DNA from: Bacteroidetes bacterium GWF2_40_14
GTDB taxonomy: Bacteria; Bacteroidota; Bacteroidia; Bacteroidales; UBA932
Direction: 5' to 3'
Assembly: GCA_001769195.1 (NCBI GenBank)
Contig: MEOK01000015.1
Location: 1 to 64,000, forward strand
Length of the DNA stretch: 64,000 nucleotides
The notes under the pieces were generated by a model. That model did not search any database. It was given only the letters and a program-made list of their open reading frames with translations, and was not told the DNA's origin. The translations under genes were made by a program, and so were the position numbers. This document shows positions 52,562 through 62,755 of this stretch, piece after piece (position 1 is the first letter of the stretch; every line of letters begins with the position of its first letter).

Positions 52562-54091
52562 TTGAATATGTTGTGTAAAACCTATTGCAGCTTCTGCTGG
52601 GGTGTAGATGCTATTACTGTTACTATAGAGGTGGATGTTTCTCAGGGAATAAGCTTTTTTCTGGTTGGTTTGCCCGATAGTGCAGTAAGGGAGAGCCAGC
52701 AGAGAATCAGCACGGCCCTTCATACAATTGGCGGAAGGTTGCCGGGTAAGAAGATTGTGATAAACATGGCCCCGGCCGATATCAAAAAGGAGGGGTCATC
52801 TTTCGACCTTGCAATTGCCATTGGCATTCTTGCAGCATCTGGCCAGTACATTTTTCCGGATCTGACCAGCTATGTCATTATGGGCGAGCTGGCTCTTGAC
52901 GGGTCGGTAAGGCCGGTCCCGGGGGCCCTTCCAATTGCTATTCATGCTAAAGAGGAGGGGTTTAAATCTTGCATCTTCCCTTTGGCTTCTGCATACGAAG
53001 CGGCAGAAATTGACGGAATTAATGTTTATGGTGTGGGCAATCTTAGCGATGTTTTGTCTATTCTGTTGGGGGAAAGCAGTATAGAACCAATAGGACCCAA
53101 TCAATATGTCGAGAATTCAAATACGGACCCATTGCTGAGAGTGCCTGATTTCGCAGATATAAAGGGGCAGGAGTCGGCAAAGCGAGGGTTGGAGATAGCT
53201 GCTGCCGGTGGCCATAATGTACTTTTAATTGGCCCACCTGGTTCGGGTAAAAGCTATATGGCAAAGGCGCTTGCCGGAATCCTGCCAATAATGAACAGGA
53301 CGGAGTCACTGGAAACTAGTAAAATTTATTCTGTTGCCGGAAAAGGGGGCTCATTCAAAGGGCTCATAAAAAATCGTCCTTTTCGCTCCCCTCACCACTC
53401 CTCTTCGCTTTATGCCATTACCGGGGGAGGAACCTTTGCCGCACCCGGAGAGATATCCCTTGCGCATAACGGAATTCTCTACCTTGATGAAATTCCGGAG
53501 TTTTCCAGATCTGTCCTTGAGGTCCTGCGTCAACCTTTGGAAGACAGAGAGATTTCCATCTCAAGACTCAAGTACAAGTTTACCTACCCCTGCAATTTTA
53601 TGCTTATAGCTTCGATGAACCCATGTCCTTGCGGCTTTTTTGGCCAACCGGGCGACAGGTGCACGTGTACTCCTTATGCTGTAAGAAGCTATTTGTCAAG
53701 AATATCCGGCCCGCTTTTGGACAGGATTGATATGCAGATAGAGGTTAATCCGGTGCCGGGGGAGAGGCTTCTGAATGAGGAGAGGGGGGAGAGCAGCAGT
53801 GCCATAAGGGAGAGGGTAGCTGCAGCAAGGGTTATTCAACAGGAGAGATTCGGAGGAATCTACAACGTTAATGCACAGATGGGTACGCGGGAGCTCATGG
53901 AGTTTTGCAAGACAGGTATCAAAGAGCAACGGCTGCTGTCCAGTGTCATAAGTAAGCTTAATCTGTCGGCAAGGGGTTACAGCAGAATATTAAAGGTAGC
54001 AAGGACAATTGCAGATCTGGAATCGAATGACACAATAACATTGAGCCATATAGCCGAGGCTGTTCAATATCGTGGAGTTTTAAGAAATTAG
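52562..54091 (+). CDS. YifB/ComM family AAA ATPase (Mg-chelatase-like)
   Basis: The protein has 509 residues. The N-terminal Lon-substrate-like domain (SFCWGVDAITVTIEVDVSQGISFFLVGLPDSAVRES) is followed by the AAA core with Walker A GPPGSGKS (222-229), Walker B LYLDEIPEF and the Mg-chelatase-like C-terminal domain with MNPCPCGFFG and CTCTP. ComM relatives are hexameric helicases that promote branch migration of incoming DNA in natural transformation. The same role is possible but not shown here. A TACTTTTG box (52532-52539) lies just upstream. Confidence 0.92.
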   Translation: MNMLCKTYCSFCWGVDAITVTIEVDVSQGISFFLVGLPDSAVRESQQRISTALHTIGGRLPGKKIVINMAPADIKKEGSSFDLAIAIGILAASGQYIFPDLTSYVIMGELALDGSVRPVPGALPIAIHAKEEGFKSCIFPLASAYEAAEIDGINVYGVGNLSDVLSILLGESSIEPIGPNQYVENSNTDPLLRVPDFADIKGQESAKRGLEIAAAGGHNVLLIGPPGSGKSYMAKALAGILPIMNRTESLETSKIYSVAGKGGSFKGLIKNRPFRSPHHSSSLYAITGGGTFAAPGEISLAHNGILYLDEIPEFSRSVLEVLRQPLEDREISISRLKYKFTYPCNFMLIASMNPCPCGFFGQPGDRCTCTPYAVRSYLSRISGPLLDRIDMQIEVNPVPGERLLNEERGESSSAIRERVAAARVIQQERFGGIYNVNAQMGTRELMEFCKTGIKEQRLLSSVISKLNLSARGYSRILKVARTIADLESNDTITLSHIAEAVQYRGVLRN

Positions 54092-54186
54092 AGAAAACAC
54101 AGAGCATAATGATTGGAGGCATATTATTTGTTTGTAAAATCGCAAATAGCGTAATATCTTTATAGTAAGTTTAATTTGAGCTTTAT

Positions 54187-56850
54187 ATGAGAAGCTTAAT
54201 CCTGTTCATATTATTCTTTCTCCTATCTGTTGCCCTCGATGCTCAGATAAGAACCGACCCTACAGTTCGTCTGGGTTTAAGCGGTATCTATATAAGGGTC
54301 ACCGATTCTACAAGAATAATTAATCTTCCAGGAGCTTCCGTGAAACTGATATCGGGAAGGGATACCGCAAATCTGGTAACGAACGAAAATGGCAGTGTAA
54401 GCTACAACAAAAAGGTTAAGGATAGCATTGAATTAACAGTAAGTTCTCTTGGTTTCAACACACTTTCAGGGAAAATTAAAACCGCACCTTCTATATATGT
54501 AGCACTCTCAGAAAAAACTTACGGAATCACCGAGGTTATTGTCAAAGGCAATATGGTTGCTGTAATAAGCAGAGGTGATACAACAAGATATAATGCAGCA
54601 GCATTTAAAACCATGGTTGGTGATAATATGGCCGAGCTTTTTAAAAAGTTTCCGGGCATGGAATTCAACGGTACAAATCTCACTTTCCGGGGCACAACAA
54701 TAGAGAGGATAAATATCGACGATAAAAGGCTGTTCAACAATGATGTGAAACTCGCACTGGAAAACATCCGTGCAGATGATGTGATATCTGTAGATGTATA
54801 TAAAGAAGCTACCGACTGGGATAAACTAAACAATATTGAAAACGGTCGTAAACAGACTGTCGCAAATGTTAAGACTAAGAGCAAACCCAACAGGGTATTC
54901 AACAAAACAATCATTCTAGCGGGAGGTCAGGAGATAGATAAAAACAGTGAAGAAAGATACGAAAAGAAGTATGAGGCATCGGGAAAAGCGGTTTTCTCAC
55001 AAGTTGGTAAGTCTATAACAGCAAATGCATCATATAAAAATATTGTAGGAAATAGTCAATCTAAAAATCTGGATGGAGAATTTAAGTTACAGATACATAA
55101 AATAAATAAGCTCCAATTTTTGACGAATAATGTCCTGACAAACGTAAAAAGCCTTACCGAAAATTCGTCAGAACAGATCTATTTTCCTACAGAATTATAT
55201 TCGTCCAGGACATATAATAGTGATGAGATAGGTCATCTGACAAAAAGCAAATTTTCCTCTAAAAACCTTTTTTCATATACCTTTCGGACGAAAGACATTA
55301 TTTATTTTCGTGTAAATCTGGACTATGACAGAACCAAAAACGACAATTCAAACCATATACTAGCCACACTGAACGGGATTCCGACAAATAATTTGAACCT
55401 TAATACTTCCAATAAAAGAAGGACCGTCGGTGTAAACGGCTCGGCCGGTTACAATAAAAAATTCGGAACAAGGGATCCCGGAGTTTTACTTTCATATAAT
55501 GCAAGTTTCTCTATATCGGAGAACGACAACAATGGTTGGAGGGTTGACACTACAACCTCGAGCACCACAAAAATATACCTTACCGACTATACTCAGGGAT
55601 GGAACCGTAGCTATGGAACAGGTCTTGAGTTAAGCATTCCCATAGTAAAAGGTTTCTCGATTCAGGTGAACAATATTTTCAGTTACCGTGACAGTAAGAG
55701 TGAACGTACTGCTATTGACATGCTTACAGGTTTAATCGATACGACAAATACTCACCATTACACTTTAAATTACCTAAAAAACGACCTATCATTATATTTC
55801 AATCATTATGCATCTAAAACAAAATCCACAGGATATTATCAGACAAGTATAAAGATTGGATGGGAGAGACATGAACAAAAAAGAGATGAATTTTTCCCAA
55901 CGGATTACTCCATTCCAAGGAGATATGATATTCCCACAGTTGGATTGAATTCAATGTTCTACATAAGAGGACAGCAAATGGTTGCACAAGTGAACCTAAA
56001 GGGTGATCCTCTGTCAATTGAGGAATTGAGAGATGTTATTGATGACAGAAATCCTACACGGTTATCAGTTGGAAACCCAGATCTTAAAATGCCGGCAATT
56101 CTCGATTTTATTATTCAAGCTCCAATCCCTATCGATAAAAAAGGAACAATGATAAGTTTCCTAATTACTGGTAAGAATATCAACAACTATGTGACGACTA
56201 AAACAGAGTATTTTACAAAAGAGACATTTCTCCCACAATACAACTATACTGTAGCAAAAGGGGCAACTCTCACAACTAAAGAGAATGTCTCTGAATCATG
56301 GAGCTTTAATTCATCTGCTGGTTTATATATGAGATTGTTGGGGTCCAATGTCGGTCTCAGTCTAGGATACGCATATGAGAAGACACCATCTTATATAGAA
56401 GCAGAACTACACACTCTTACAATAAAGAAATATTCCTGTAACTTTTCTGTCAATACCTCTTTTTCATCTGTATTTGATGTCAAACTTAATTCATCTAGTA
56501 TTTTAATTAAATCTTTCAACGGTATAAGAAATAACGACTCGTTCATTGAAAATCTCACTATAGAACCCAGATTCCAACTAGGGAGCAAATCCAAGCTATT
56601 ATTAAGAGGTAACTATTATCACTACGAAAACCGTCAAATGCCTAATACCCGGCGCAACGACTTCATATTGAATTCATCAATCTATCGCAGGCTTGACAAG
56701 AAAGGCAATTTTACACTCGGCATACAGGTCAACGACATTCTTAATCAACAAAGTTCCATTGCCATAAACCTTGGGGAAGACTATACAAGTACGGTACGCA
56801 CACTAATCCCCGGCAGATACTGGCTGGTAAAAGCAGAATTAAAGTTTTAG
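54187..56850 (+). CDS. Outer-membrane beta-barrel protein with carboxypeptidase-like N-domain
   Basis: The protein has 887 residues. A signal peptide (1-19, ending ALDAQ) is followed by a carboxypeptidase-regulatory-like beta-sandwich (about 28-110), a plug-like domain (DTTRYNAAAFKTMVGDNMAELFKKFPGMEFN, about 130-210) and a large beta-barrel that ends in WLVKAELKF. This is the TonB-receptor-related outer-membrane beta-barrel family rather than SusC. It converges on susD but is not part of that operon. The ligand is unknown. The 95-bp gap upstream holds no perfect promoter. Confidence 0.82.
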   Translation: MRSLILFILFFLLSVALDAQIRTDPTVRLGLSGIYIRVTDSTRIINLPGASVKLISGRDTANLVTNENGSVSYNKKVKDSIELTVSSLGFNTLSGKIKTAPSIYVALSEKTYGITEVIVKGNMVAVISRGDTTRYNAAAFKTMVGDNMAELFKKFPGMEFNGTNLTFRGTTIERINIDDKRLFNNDVKLALENIRADDVISVDVYKEATDWDKLNNIENGRKQTVANVKTKSKPNRVFNKTIILAGGQEIDKNSEERYEKKYEASGKAVFSQVGKSITANASYKNIVGNSQSKNLDGEFKLQIHKINKLQFLTNNVLTNVKSLTENSSEQIYFPTELYSSRTYNSDEIGHLTKSKFSSKNLFSYTFRTKDIIYFRVNLDYDRTKNDNSNHILATLNGIPTNNLNLNTSNKRRTVGVNGSAGYNKKFGTRDPGVLLSYNASFSISENDNNGWRVDTTTSSTTKIYLTDYTQGWNRSYGTGLELSIPIVKGFSIQVNNIFSYRDSKSERTAIDMLTGLIDTTNTHHYTLNYLKNDLSLYFNHYASKTKSTGYYQTSIKIGWERHEQKRDEFFPTDYSIPRRYDIPTVGLNSMFYIRGQQMVAQVNLKGDPLSIEELRDVIDDRNPTRLSVGNPDLKMPAILDFIIQAPIPIDKKGTMISFLITGKNINNYVTTKTEYFTKETFLPQYNYTVAKGATLTTKENVSESWSFNSSAGLYMRLLGSNVGLSLGYAYEKTPSYIEAELHTLTIKKYSCNFSVNTSFSSVFDVKLNSSSILIKSFNGIRNNDSFIENLTIEPRFQLGSKSKLLLRGNYYHYENRQMPNTRRNDFILNSSIYRRLDKKGNFTLGIQVNDILNQQSSIAINLGEDYTSTVRTLIPGRYWLVKAELKF

Positions 56851-56874
56851 AGAATAAATTAATTACAATTTAAT

Positions 56875-58377
56875 CTATATCGGATTCTGAACTATGTTCC
56901 CATTACTATTGTCAATTTCTGTTTGTGGAATCGGAAGTAGTTCGCTCTTTCCAGGTTTCCACACAGCAGTTGATTTTGTTGCATTTGCAAGAAATTGAGA
57001 ATCGGTAAATGCCTGTGCAGCTTTTCCAGTTCGGATAAGATCATAAAACCTGTCGCTCTCCATTGCAAGTTCGAATCTCCTTTCCAGAAGTATTTTCTCA
57101 TAAAGGGCATCGCCGCTGTCTGTCAGATTTTCAGGCAGACCTGCTCTTAACCTTACTTTGTTAAGGTAAAGTCTGGCATTTACATTATCGTTCGTCTTAG
57201 CGCAGGCCTCAGCATAGATCAGATAAACTTCTGCAAGTCTTATAATTGGAATATTTAAAGGGATTGTGAAATATGTAGTTCCTACTCTGTCTATAGGCAG
57301 AAGATACTGCTTTCTGTTATAGTACCCTGTTCTGTTATATTGAAGGGTAACAAGGCTCGCCGGTGTTTCAATACTCTGCATATCAGCGACTGTAAGGAAT
57401 GTCGCTTTAAGTCTTTTGTCTGCAGGGTCAAACTTGCTTACAAAACTCGGCAGTGCCTGGTTACCACCGTACCCGGCAAAAGGTCTAGGCATTTGTGCAT
57501 AACAGCTGTAGTTACCATTGGTAAGGTAATTAGAGGTCTCTGTGGGAGATTTGTAAAAATCAATCTCAAATAAAGATTCAATGCCGTTTTCATGTTCAAG
57601 ATCAAAGTTATAAGAGAAATTACCCTGAAGTTTATATTCGGTTTCTCCCATATCAATAATCTTTTTTGCTGCATCTCTGGCTTCTGCATATTTCTTTTCG
57701 TAAAGATATACTTTAGAAAGCAGTGCCCAGGCAGAACCGAGAGTTGCACGTCCGATATTGGAACTTCCCAATTCAGATTTCTTTTTCAGCTTTTGGGTTG
57801 CTTCCTTGAGATCTTTCTCAATAAATGCATAGACATCTTCTACAGGTTCTCTTTTATTACTCTTATCGTCAATCTTAGGTGTACTTCTGATTACTGGTAT
57901 AGCACCAAAGTTTCTTAAAAGGATAAAATGGAAATATGCCCTTAAAAATTGCGCCTCACCTATAAGTTGATTTTTGTCATATTTTTTGAATAAACCTGCA
58001 TCCATTGCGGTAATTCCTTCAACCGCCTGACAGGCTTTGTTTATGCTTCTGTAGCTAACTCTCCAGTTATCTGCCAGCCGTCCGAAATCTGCATGATAGT
58101 CAAAGGATTCCATCCTTTTAAATGTGTTTACATCGCCGTCGCTGCCACTTTGTGTGCAGTTGTCGGAAAGTACATCTCCTATGGACCATAGTGACCTGTG
58201 GAACCGTGTGTCCTTAAGATCTGAATATGCAGCAGTTACAGATGCCACAGCATCATTTTCTGTCTTGAAGAAAGCTTCACTGGTTTGTGCACCCAGCATC
58301 TCTTTATCCAAAAAATCAGAGCATGAACTTGCTATACAAAGTCCTAGTACTATTATAAAAATATTTAGTTGTTTCAT
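56875..58377 (-). CDS. SusD/RagB family outer-membrane lipoprotein
   Basis: The protein has 500 residues. The lipoprotein signal ends at C19 (IASSCSDFLDKEML), so it is anchored to the outer membrane and faces outwards. SusD features are the N-terminal DFLDKE, a TPR-like helical core (FLRAYFHFILLRNFGAIPVI, ALLSKVYLYEKKYAEARDAAKKII) and the C-terminal LAEVYLIYAEACAK, FELAMESDRFYDLIRTGKA. It lids the SusC transporter encoded 12 bp upstream and binds the ligand, which is usually a glycan or peptide. Confidence 0.95.
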   Translation of the reverse strand: MKQLNIFIIVLGLCIASSCSDFLDKEMLGAQTSEAFFKTENDAVASVTAAYSDLKDTRFHRSLWSIGDVLSDNCTQSGSDGDVNTFKRMESFDYHADFGRLADNWRVSYRSINKACQAVEGITAMDAGLFKKYDKNQLIGEAQFLRAYFHFILLRNFGAIPVIRSTPKIDDKSNKREPVEDVYAFIEKDLKEATQKLKKKSELGSSNIGRATLGSAWALLSKVYLYEKKYAEARDAAKKIIDMGETEYKLQGNFSYNFDLEHENGIESLFEIDFYKSPTETSNYLTNGNYSCYAQMPRPFAGYGGNQALPSFVSKFDPADKRLKATFLTVADMQSIETPASLVTLQYNRTGYYNRKQYLLPIDRVGTTYFTIPLNIPIIRLAEVYLIYAEACAKTNDNVNARLYLNKVRLRAGLPENLTDSGDALYEKILLERRFELAMESDRFYDLIRTGKAAQAFTDSQFLANATKSTAVWKPGKSELLPIPQTEIDNSNGNIVQNPI

Positions 58378-58389
58378 CTTCTGTTCAGA

Positions 58390-61300
58390 TTAAAAGTTAA
58401 TACTAATACCACCTGTTACTATTCTGCTTTGAGGATAATTGCCATAATCAACTCCTCTTGAAAGGTATGATGTGGAGAGAGCCTGACCTATTTCCGGATA
58501 CATTCCGGAATATTTTGTAAGAGTGAAGACATTTTGAGCACTTACAAAGATTCTGAAACCGGGAATATTTAGTTTATTTACTATTGCAGCTGGCAAACTA
58601 TATGATAGTTGCAGGTTTTTAAGTCTGAAATAGGAACCATCTTCTATATACCTGTCGGATATTCTCATATTGTCATTAGAATCAGTTGGAGTCAATCTTG
58701 GAATATTTGTGTTTGTATTAGTTGAGGTCCAATAGTTTAAAATGGCGATATCATTTTTAAAGGTAGAAGAGGTGTTGTAAGTATAGGCTCTTGTAGCATT
58801 GAATATTTCATTACCATACACTCCATCAAAGAAGGCAGAGAACTCAAGCCCTTTATAAGCGCATGACAGATTAATGCCGTAAGTAAAATCCGGCATAGGA
58901 CTACCTATCATCTTTTTATTTGAAGGATCTGTAAAAATTACATCACCAAGCTGGGCAGATGGTTGTTTTACCCGTGCAGCTGTAAGTTGTTCCTGATTTT
59001 GTATAAGTCCCGCTGTTTCATAACCCCAGAACATTCCTATCGGATAACCAACCATTGTATTTGTTGCGTTTCCTTTGTTGAACACAGCAGCTCCTGAAAG
59101 AGAACCTCCCCTGCCAAGACTTGTAACTTTATTCTTTATGCTTGCAAAATTGAATCCCGCACTGTATGTAAAGTTGTCAGATAATGCGCCTCTCCAGGTT
59201 GCGGCAAATTCGAGACCGGAGTTTCTTACACTTCCCACGTTTGTCACGGGACCGTTTTCAAAACCCAGGAACATTGGTATAGGCTCAGTAAGTAACATGT
59301 CTTTTGTATCTTTAATGAAGTAATCGACAGTAACGTTAAGTCCGTTGAATAGTGTCATGTCGAGGCCTATATTTAAAGATTCTGATGTCTCCCATTTGAT
59401 CTTGTCGTTTGCCATATTAACAGCAGTAATGCCTTGATAAAGGGTTTCCGGAGAACCGAAAATATATCTGTATTGCGCATAGTTTGTCAGGACCGAGAGG
59501 AATTTATAATTACCGATATTCTGATTGCCTATCTGTCCCCATCCTGCTCTGAGTTTTAAATCATCAACAAAATCAAGCTTAAGGTTCTTGAAGAACATCT
59601 CATTGTTGATCTTCCATGCGAGGGAGAATGAAGGGAAAAAAGCGTATCTGGTTGCTGTCGAAAATTTAGATGAACCGTCGGACCTGGCACTAATTGTTGC
59701 AAGATATCTGTTATCATAACTGTAGTTAATTCTACCAAGATATGATATCATTGCAGATTCCCAGGCAGTGCCAGTAACAGATGCCGATCCTGCATTTTGT
59801 GCAGCATCAATATATTTAAGACTTGGAAGATCGGCCGGAACGCCGTTTTTGCTACCATAGAGATTTTCCATTCGAGTACTCTCCATTGTATAACCGGCTA
59901 AAGCCTGTAAGTTGTGTTTAATACCGAATGTTTTATTATAATTTATTGTTGATTCCCACAGCCAGTTAATTGTTTTTTCGTAACCTCTTGATATCTTACT
60001 TTCTGTGTTTTTCTGTGTTGGGCTTACAGTGTATACAGGGATAAAATTGTACACATCATTAATAAGCATATCTACACCAAAAGATGTTCTGATAAACAGG
60101 TTTTTTGTAATATCTGCTTTAAGATAGGCATTACCTACAATATTCTGAGCCTTGGTTTTTGCATCTGAATAGTAAATTGTAGCGACAGGGTTGTTGATAT
60201 CGACAAAAGGAGAGGCACCAAAGCTGTCATCAGCATTTTTTACCGGAACCGTCGGTTCCAGTCTTACGGCAGTACTTAGAACACCCCAGGATTCGCCGTT
60301 TTCATCAATTGTTGTTCTGCTTGATTGGCTGTATGAAAGATTAGTTCCGATAGTGAGGTATTTCCGGACTTTTGACTCTCCATTTAATCTTAACGTCATA
60401 CGGTCCATAGAGGTGCCTTTTATTATACCATCCTGACTAAAGTATCCGCCAGAAGCAGAAAATGTGATATCCTCCTTGCCTCCGCTAACATCAACGTAAT
60501 AATTATGAATGGCCGCAACTCTTGAGATTTCCTTTAACCAATCTGTATTAATGTTCTTATTTGCCTTATTCAGATCTATTGGTGTGCTTCTCATTGCATT
60601 CAGCTTTGTTTGCAAGTCATACCATTGATCGTTGTTTACAAATTTTGAGTTGTTCAGGATACTTTGTACCCCTGAATAACCGTTAAATGTAATTCTTGAT
60701 TCACCGGTCTTTCCTTTTCGGGTAGTTATAAGAATTACACCGTTTGCACCACGGGAACCATAGATTGCAGATGCAGAAGCATCCTTTAGTACCTCCAATG
60801 AAGCTATGTCATTGGTGTTGAGATATGAAATGCTGTTGACCGGCATACCATCTACAACATACAATGGCTGAGAATCATTTATTGTGCCTATTCCCCTGAT
60901 ATTTACGCTAACAGCTCCACCGGGGGAACCGGAATTTGAGGTAACCTGCACACCGGGGAACCTTCCTTGCAGAGCCTGATCGGCACTTAGTACAGCTTGT
61001 TTTGTCAGATCTTCACTTTTGATTGATGCAACAGAACCGGTTACATCGCTTTTCTTTACGGTACCGTATCCAACAACAAGGAGTTCATCTAAATTAAATG
61101 CATCATCTTCCATCTGTATATTGACCGATGAAGAAGCAACAATAATTTTTGAAGTTTTGTAGGACATAGCTCGGATTTCAAGTATATCTCCTCTTTTTGC
61201 ATCAATAACAAATTCACCTTTAAGATCTGTAGTTGTCCTTACATTAGAACCGCTTAAAAGAACATAAGCAGCAACAACAGGATCTCCGGCTTTGTCCTTG

Positions 61301-61674
61301 ACAACTCCTTTAACAGTAAATTTGTTTTGCTGTTGTTTTGTGTTGTACATCCCTCCAATACTTAAAGTAATCTGCTTTCCATTAATGGAATAAGTGAGGG
61401 ATAGTTGTTCGCATAGCCTTTTCACCACATTTTCTGCAGATTCATTAACCGCGATGAAACTTAAAATTTGATTTGAATTGATAGAATTTGGAGAATATAC
61501 AAACGTATATTCCGATTGCTTTTCGATTTCGGATAATACCGTTTTCAAAGGTGTGTTATCTACTTTCAAATTGACTTTTCCACCCTGGGCAGTCAGATGA
61601 AATGACAGAACCAATGCAAGCAATAAAGAAATCATTCTTTTTATGCTTGAATAATTTACGATGTAGTTTTTCAT
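58390..61674 (-). CDS. SusC/RagA family TonB-linked receptor with STN signalling domain
   Basis: The protein has 1094 residues from the ATG at 61674 (MKNYIVNYSSIKRM). After a signal peptide (to about HLTAQG) comes an STN secretin-like domain (PLKTVLSEIEKQSEYTFVYSPNSINS...GKQITLS). A carboxypeptidase-like domain (GVVKDKAGDPVVAAYVLLSG), a plug (VVGYGTVKKSDVTGSVASI, YVVDGMPV, GSRGANGVILITT) and a barrel follow. The STN domain contacts the FecR-type anti-sigma factor encoded just upstream, so ligand uptake can trigger transcription. SusD follows after 12 bp. Confidence 0.95.
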   Translation of the reverse strand: MKNYIVNYSSIKRMISLLLALVLSFHLTAQGGKVNLKVDNTPLKTVLSEIEKQSEYTFVYSPNSINSNQILSFIAVNESAENVVKRLCEQLSLTYSINGKQITLSIGGMYNTKQQQNKFTVKGVVKDKAGDPVVAAYVLLSGSNVRTTTDLKGEFVIDAKRGDILEIRAMSYKTSKIIVASSSVNIQMEDDAFNLDELLVVGYGTVKKSDVTGSVASIKSEDLTKQAVLSADQALQGRFPGVQVTSNSGSPGGAVSVNIRGIGTINDSQPLYVVDGMPVNSISYLNTNDIASLEVLKDASASAIYGSRGANGVILITTRKGKTGESRITFNGYSGVQSILNNSKFVNNDQWYDLQTKLNAMRSTPIDLNKANKNINTDWLKEISRVAAIHNYYVDVSGGKEDITFSASGGYFSQDGIIKGTSMDRMTLRLNGESKVRKYLTIGTNLSYSQSSRTTIDENGESWGVLSTAVRLEPTVPVKNADDSFGASPFVDINNPVATIYYSDAKTKAQNIVGNAYLKADITKNLFIRTSFGVDMLINDVYNFIPVYTVSPTQKNTESKISRGYEKTINWLWESTINYNKTFGIKHNLQALAGYTMESTRMENLYGSKNGVPADLPSLKYIDAAQNAGSASVTGTAWESAMISYLGRINYSYDNRYLATISARSDGSSKFSTATRYAFFPSFSLAWKINNEMFFKNLKLDFVDDLKLRAGWGQIGNQNIGNYKFLSVLTNYAQYRYIFGSPETLYQGITAVNMANDKIKWETSESLNIGLDMTLFNGLNVTVDYFIKDTKDMLLTEPIPMFLGFENGPVTNVGSVRNSGLEFAATWRGALSDNFTYSAGFNFASIKNKVTSLGRGGSLSGAAVFNKGNATNTMVGYPIGMFWGYETAGLIQNQEQLTAARVKQPSAQLGDVIFTDPSNKKMIGSPMPDFTYGINLSCAYKGLEFSAFFDGVYGNEIFNATRAYTYNTSSTFKNDIAILNYWTSTNTNTNIPRLTPTDSNDNMRISDRYIEDGSYFRLKNLQLSYSLPAAIVNKLNIPGFRIFVSAQNVFTLTKYSGMYPEIGQALSTSYLSRGVDYGNYPQSRIVTGGISINF

Positions 61675-61741
61675 TAGTAAATAATTTAGTACTACAATTA
61701 AGTACACCAATAATTATGCAAGCCCTAAGAAATTCCGGGAA

Positions 61742-62734
61742 TTATTCAGGAATTCTAATGAAAACGATACTATCTTTAATGGAATAGTCAATTAAGGAGA
61801 TCTTTTTCATAAGATCCAATACCTGAGAGACTGACTCCTCCCTGAATTTTGCGGTAAGCTTGTTGTTGAGGTTGAAATGGCTGGAAATTTTGAAACTAAC
61901 TCCGTACCATCTTTCCATTTTCCTGAACACGCTTTTTAACTCTTCTTCGTCAAATATCAGCCAGCCGTTTTTCCAGCCAACAATGGAAATGGGCTCTATT
62001 GTCTTTTTTGTCTTTATCTCTTTTGCACAGAAGTTGTATTGAATGCTTTCATCCTCTTTTAGCATGTGAATTAAATTTCCCTTTTTGTCCTGTATATTTA
62101 CTTTTCCTTTGGAAAGATACAATGAAAAGAAGGGGTCTTCTCTGTATGAGTGCAGATTAAAACTGGTTCCTGTAACTACAACGTTGAAATTATGAGGAGT
62201 ATTGATTTTCATAGGAAAAGTGGAGTCCTTTTTAACATCAAAATATGCCTCACCGTTAAATGAAATATTTCGTGAGTCGCCGGTGAATTTTGACGGAAAA
62301 CCAATAGTGCTGCCGGAATTCAGCCAAACAACCGAGCTGTCGGGAAGTACGATTTTCCCTTTTACTCCATAAGGTGTAGAGTATTCCATATGCACAATTC
62401 CATCTGCAATGATATTCAATGGCTTCTCCAGTCTGGTACCGATTTTAAGGCCTATTGTAAAAATTATTGCTACAATAGCTGCTGCTGCCGAATATCTAAT
62501 TGCTAACCAGAATATTCTGTTGCCTCTCTCCTTTTTTGTTATATAATTCTTTAGGAAACTAATATCAGGATTTGTCAACTCTTCATCATCTGTAAGTAAG
62601 GCAAAACTGTGCAACTGCTTTATCCGTGAAAATTTTATTTTATTTTCCTGTGACTCGTTAAGCCACTTAAGAAGCAATTTCTTTTCCTGCAGATTTGCAT
62701 TATTATTAAGATATTTATAAATCACCTTGTTCAT
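61742..62734 (-). CDS. FecR-type anti-sigma factor
   Basis: The protein has 330 residues from the ATG at 62734 (MNKVIYKYLNNNANLQEKK). A GTG at 62752 is possible but lies only 4 bp after the sigma-factor gene. A short cytoplasmic part (1-75) binds the sigma factor, a membrane helix (about 79-100, LAIRYSAAAAIVAIIFTIGLKI) crosses the inner membrane and a periplasmic FecR domain (YSTPYGVKGKIVLPDSSVVWLNSGSTI) meets the receptor. The order sigma, anti-sigma, SusC, SusD is a standard trans-envelope switch. Confidence 0.93.
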   Translation of the reverse strand: MNKVIYKYLNNNANLQEKKLLLKWLNESQENKIKFSRIKQLHSFALLTDDEELTNPDISFLKNYITKKERGNRIFWLAIRYSAAAAIVAIIFTIGLKIGTRLEKPLNIIADGIVHMEYSTPYGVKGKIVLPDSSVVWLNSGSTIGFPSKFTGDSRNISFNGEAYFDVKKDSTFPMKINTPHNFNVVVTGTSFNLHSYREDPFFSLYLSKGKVNIQDKKGNLIHMLKEDESIQYNFCAKEIKTKKTIEPISIVGWKNGWLIFDEEELKSVFRKMERWYGVSFKISSHFNLNNKLTAKFREESVSQVLDLMKKISLIDYSIKDSIVFIRIPE

Positions 62735-62755
62735 ATTCCCTTTTAAATACACCAG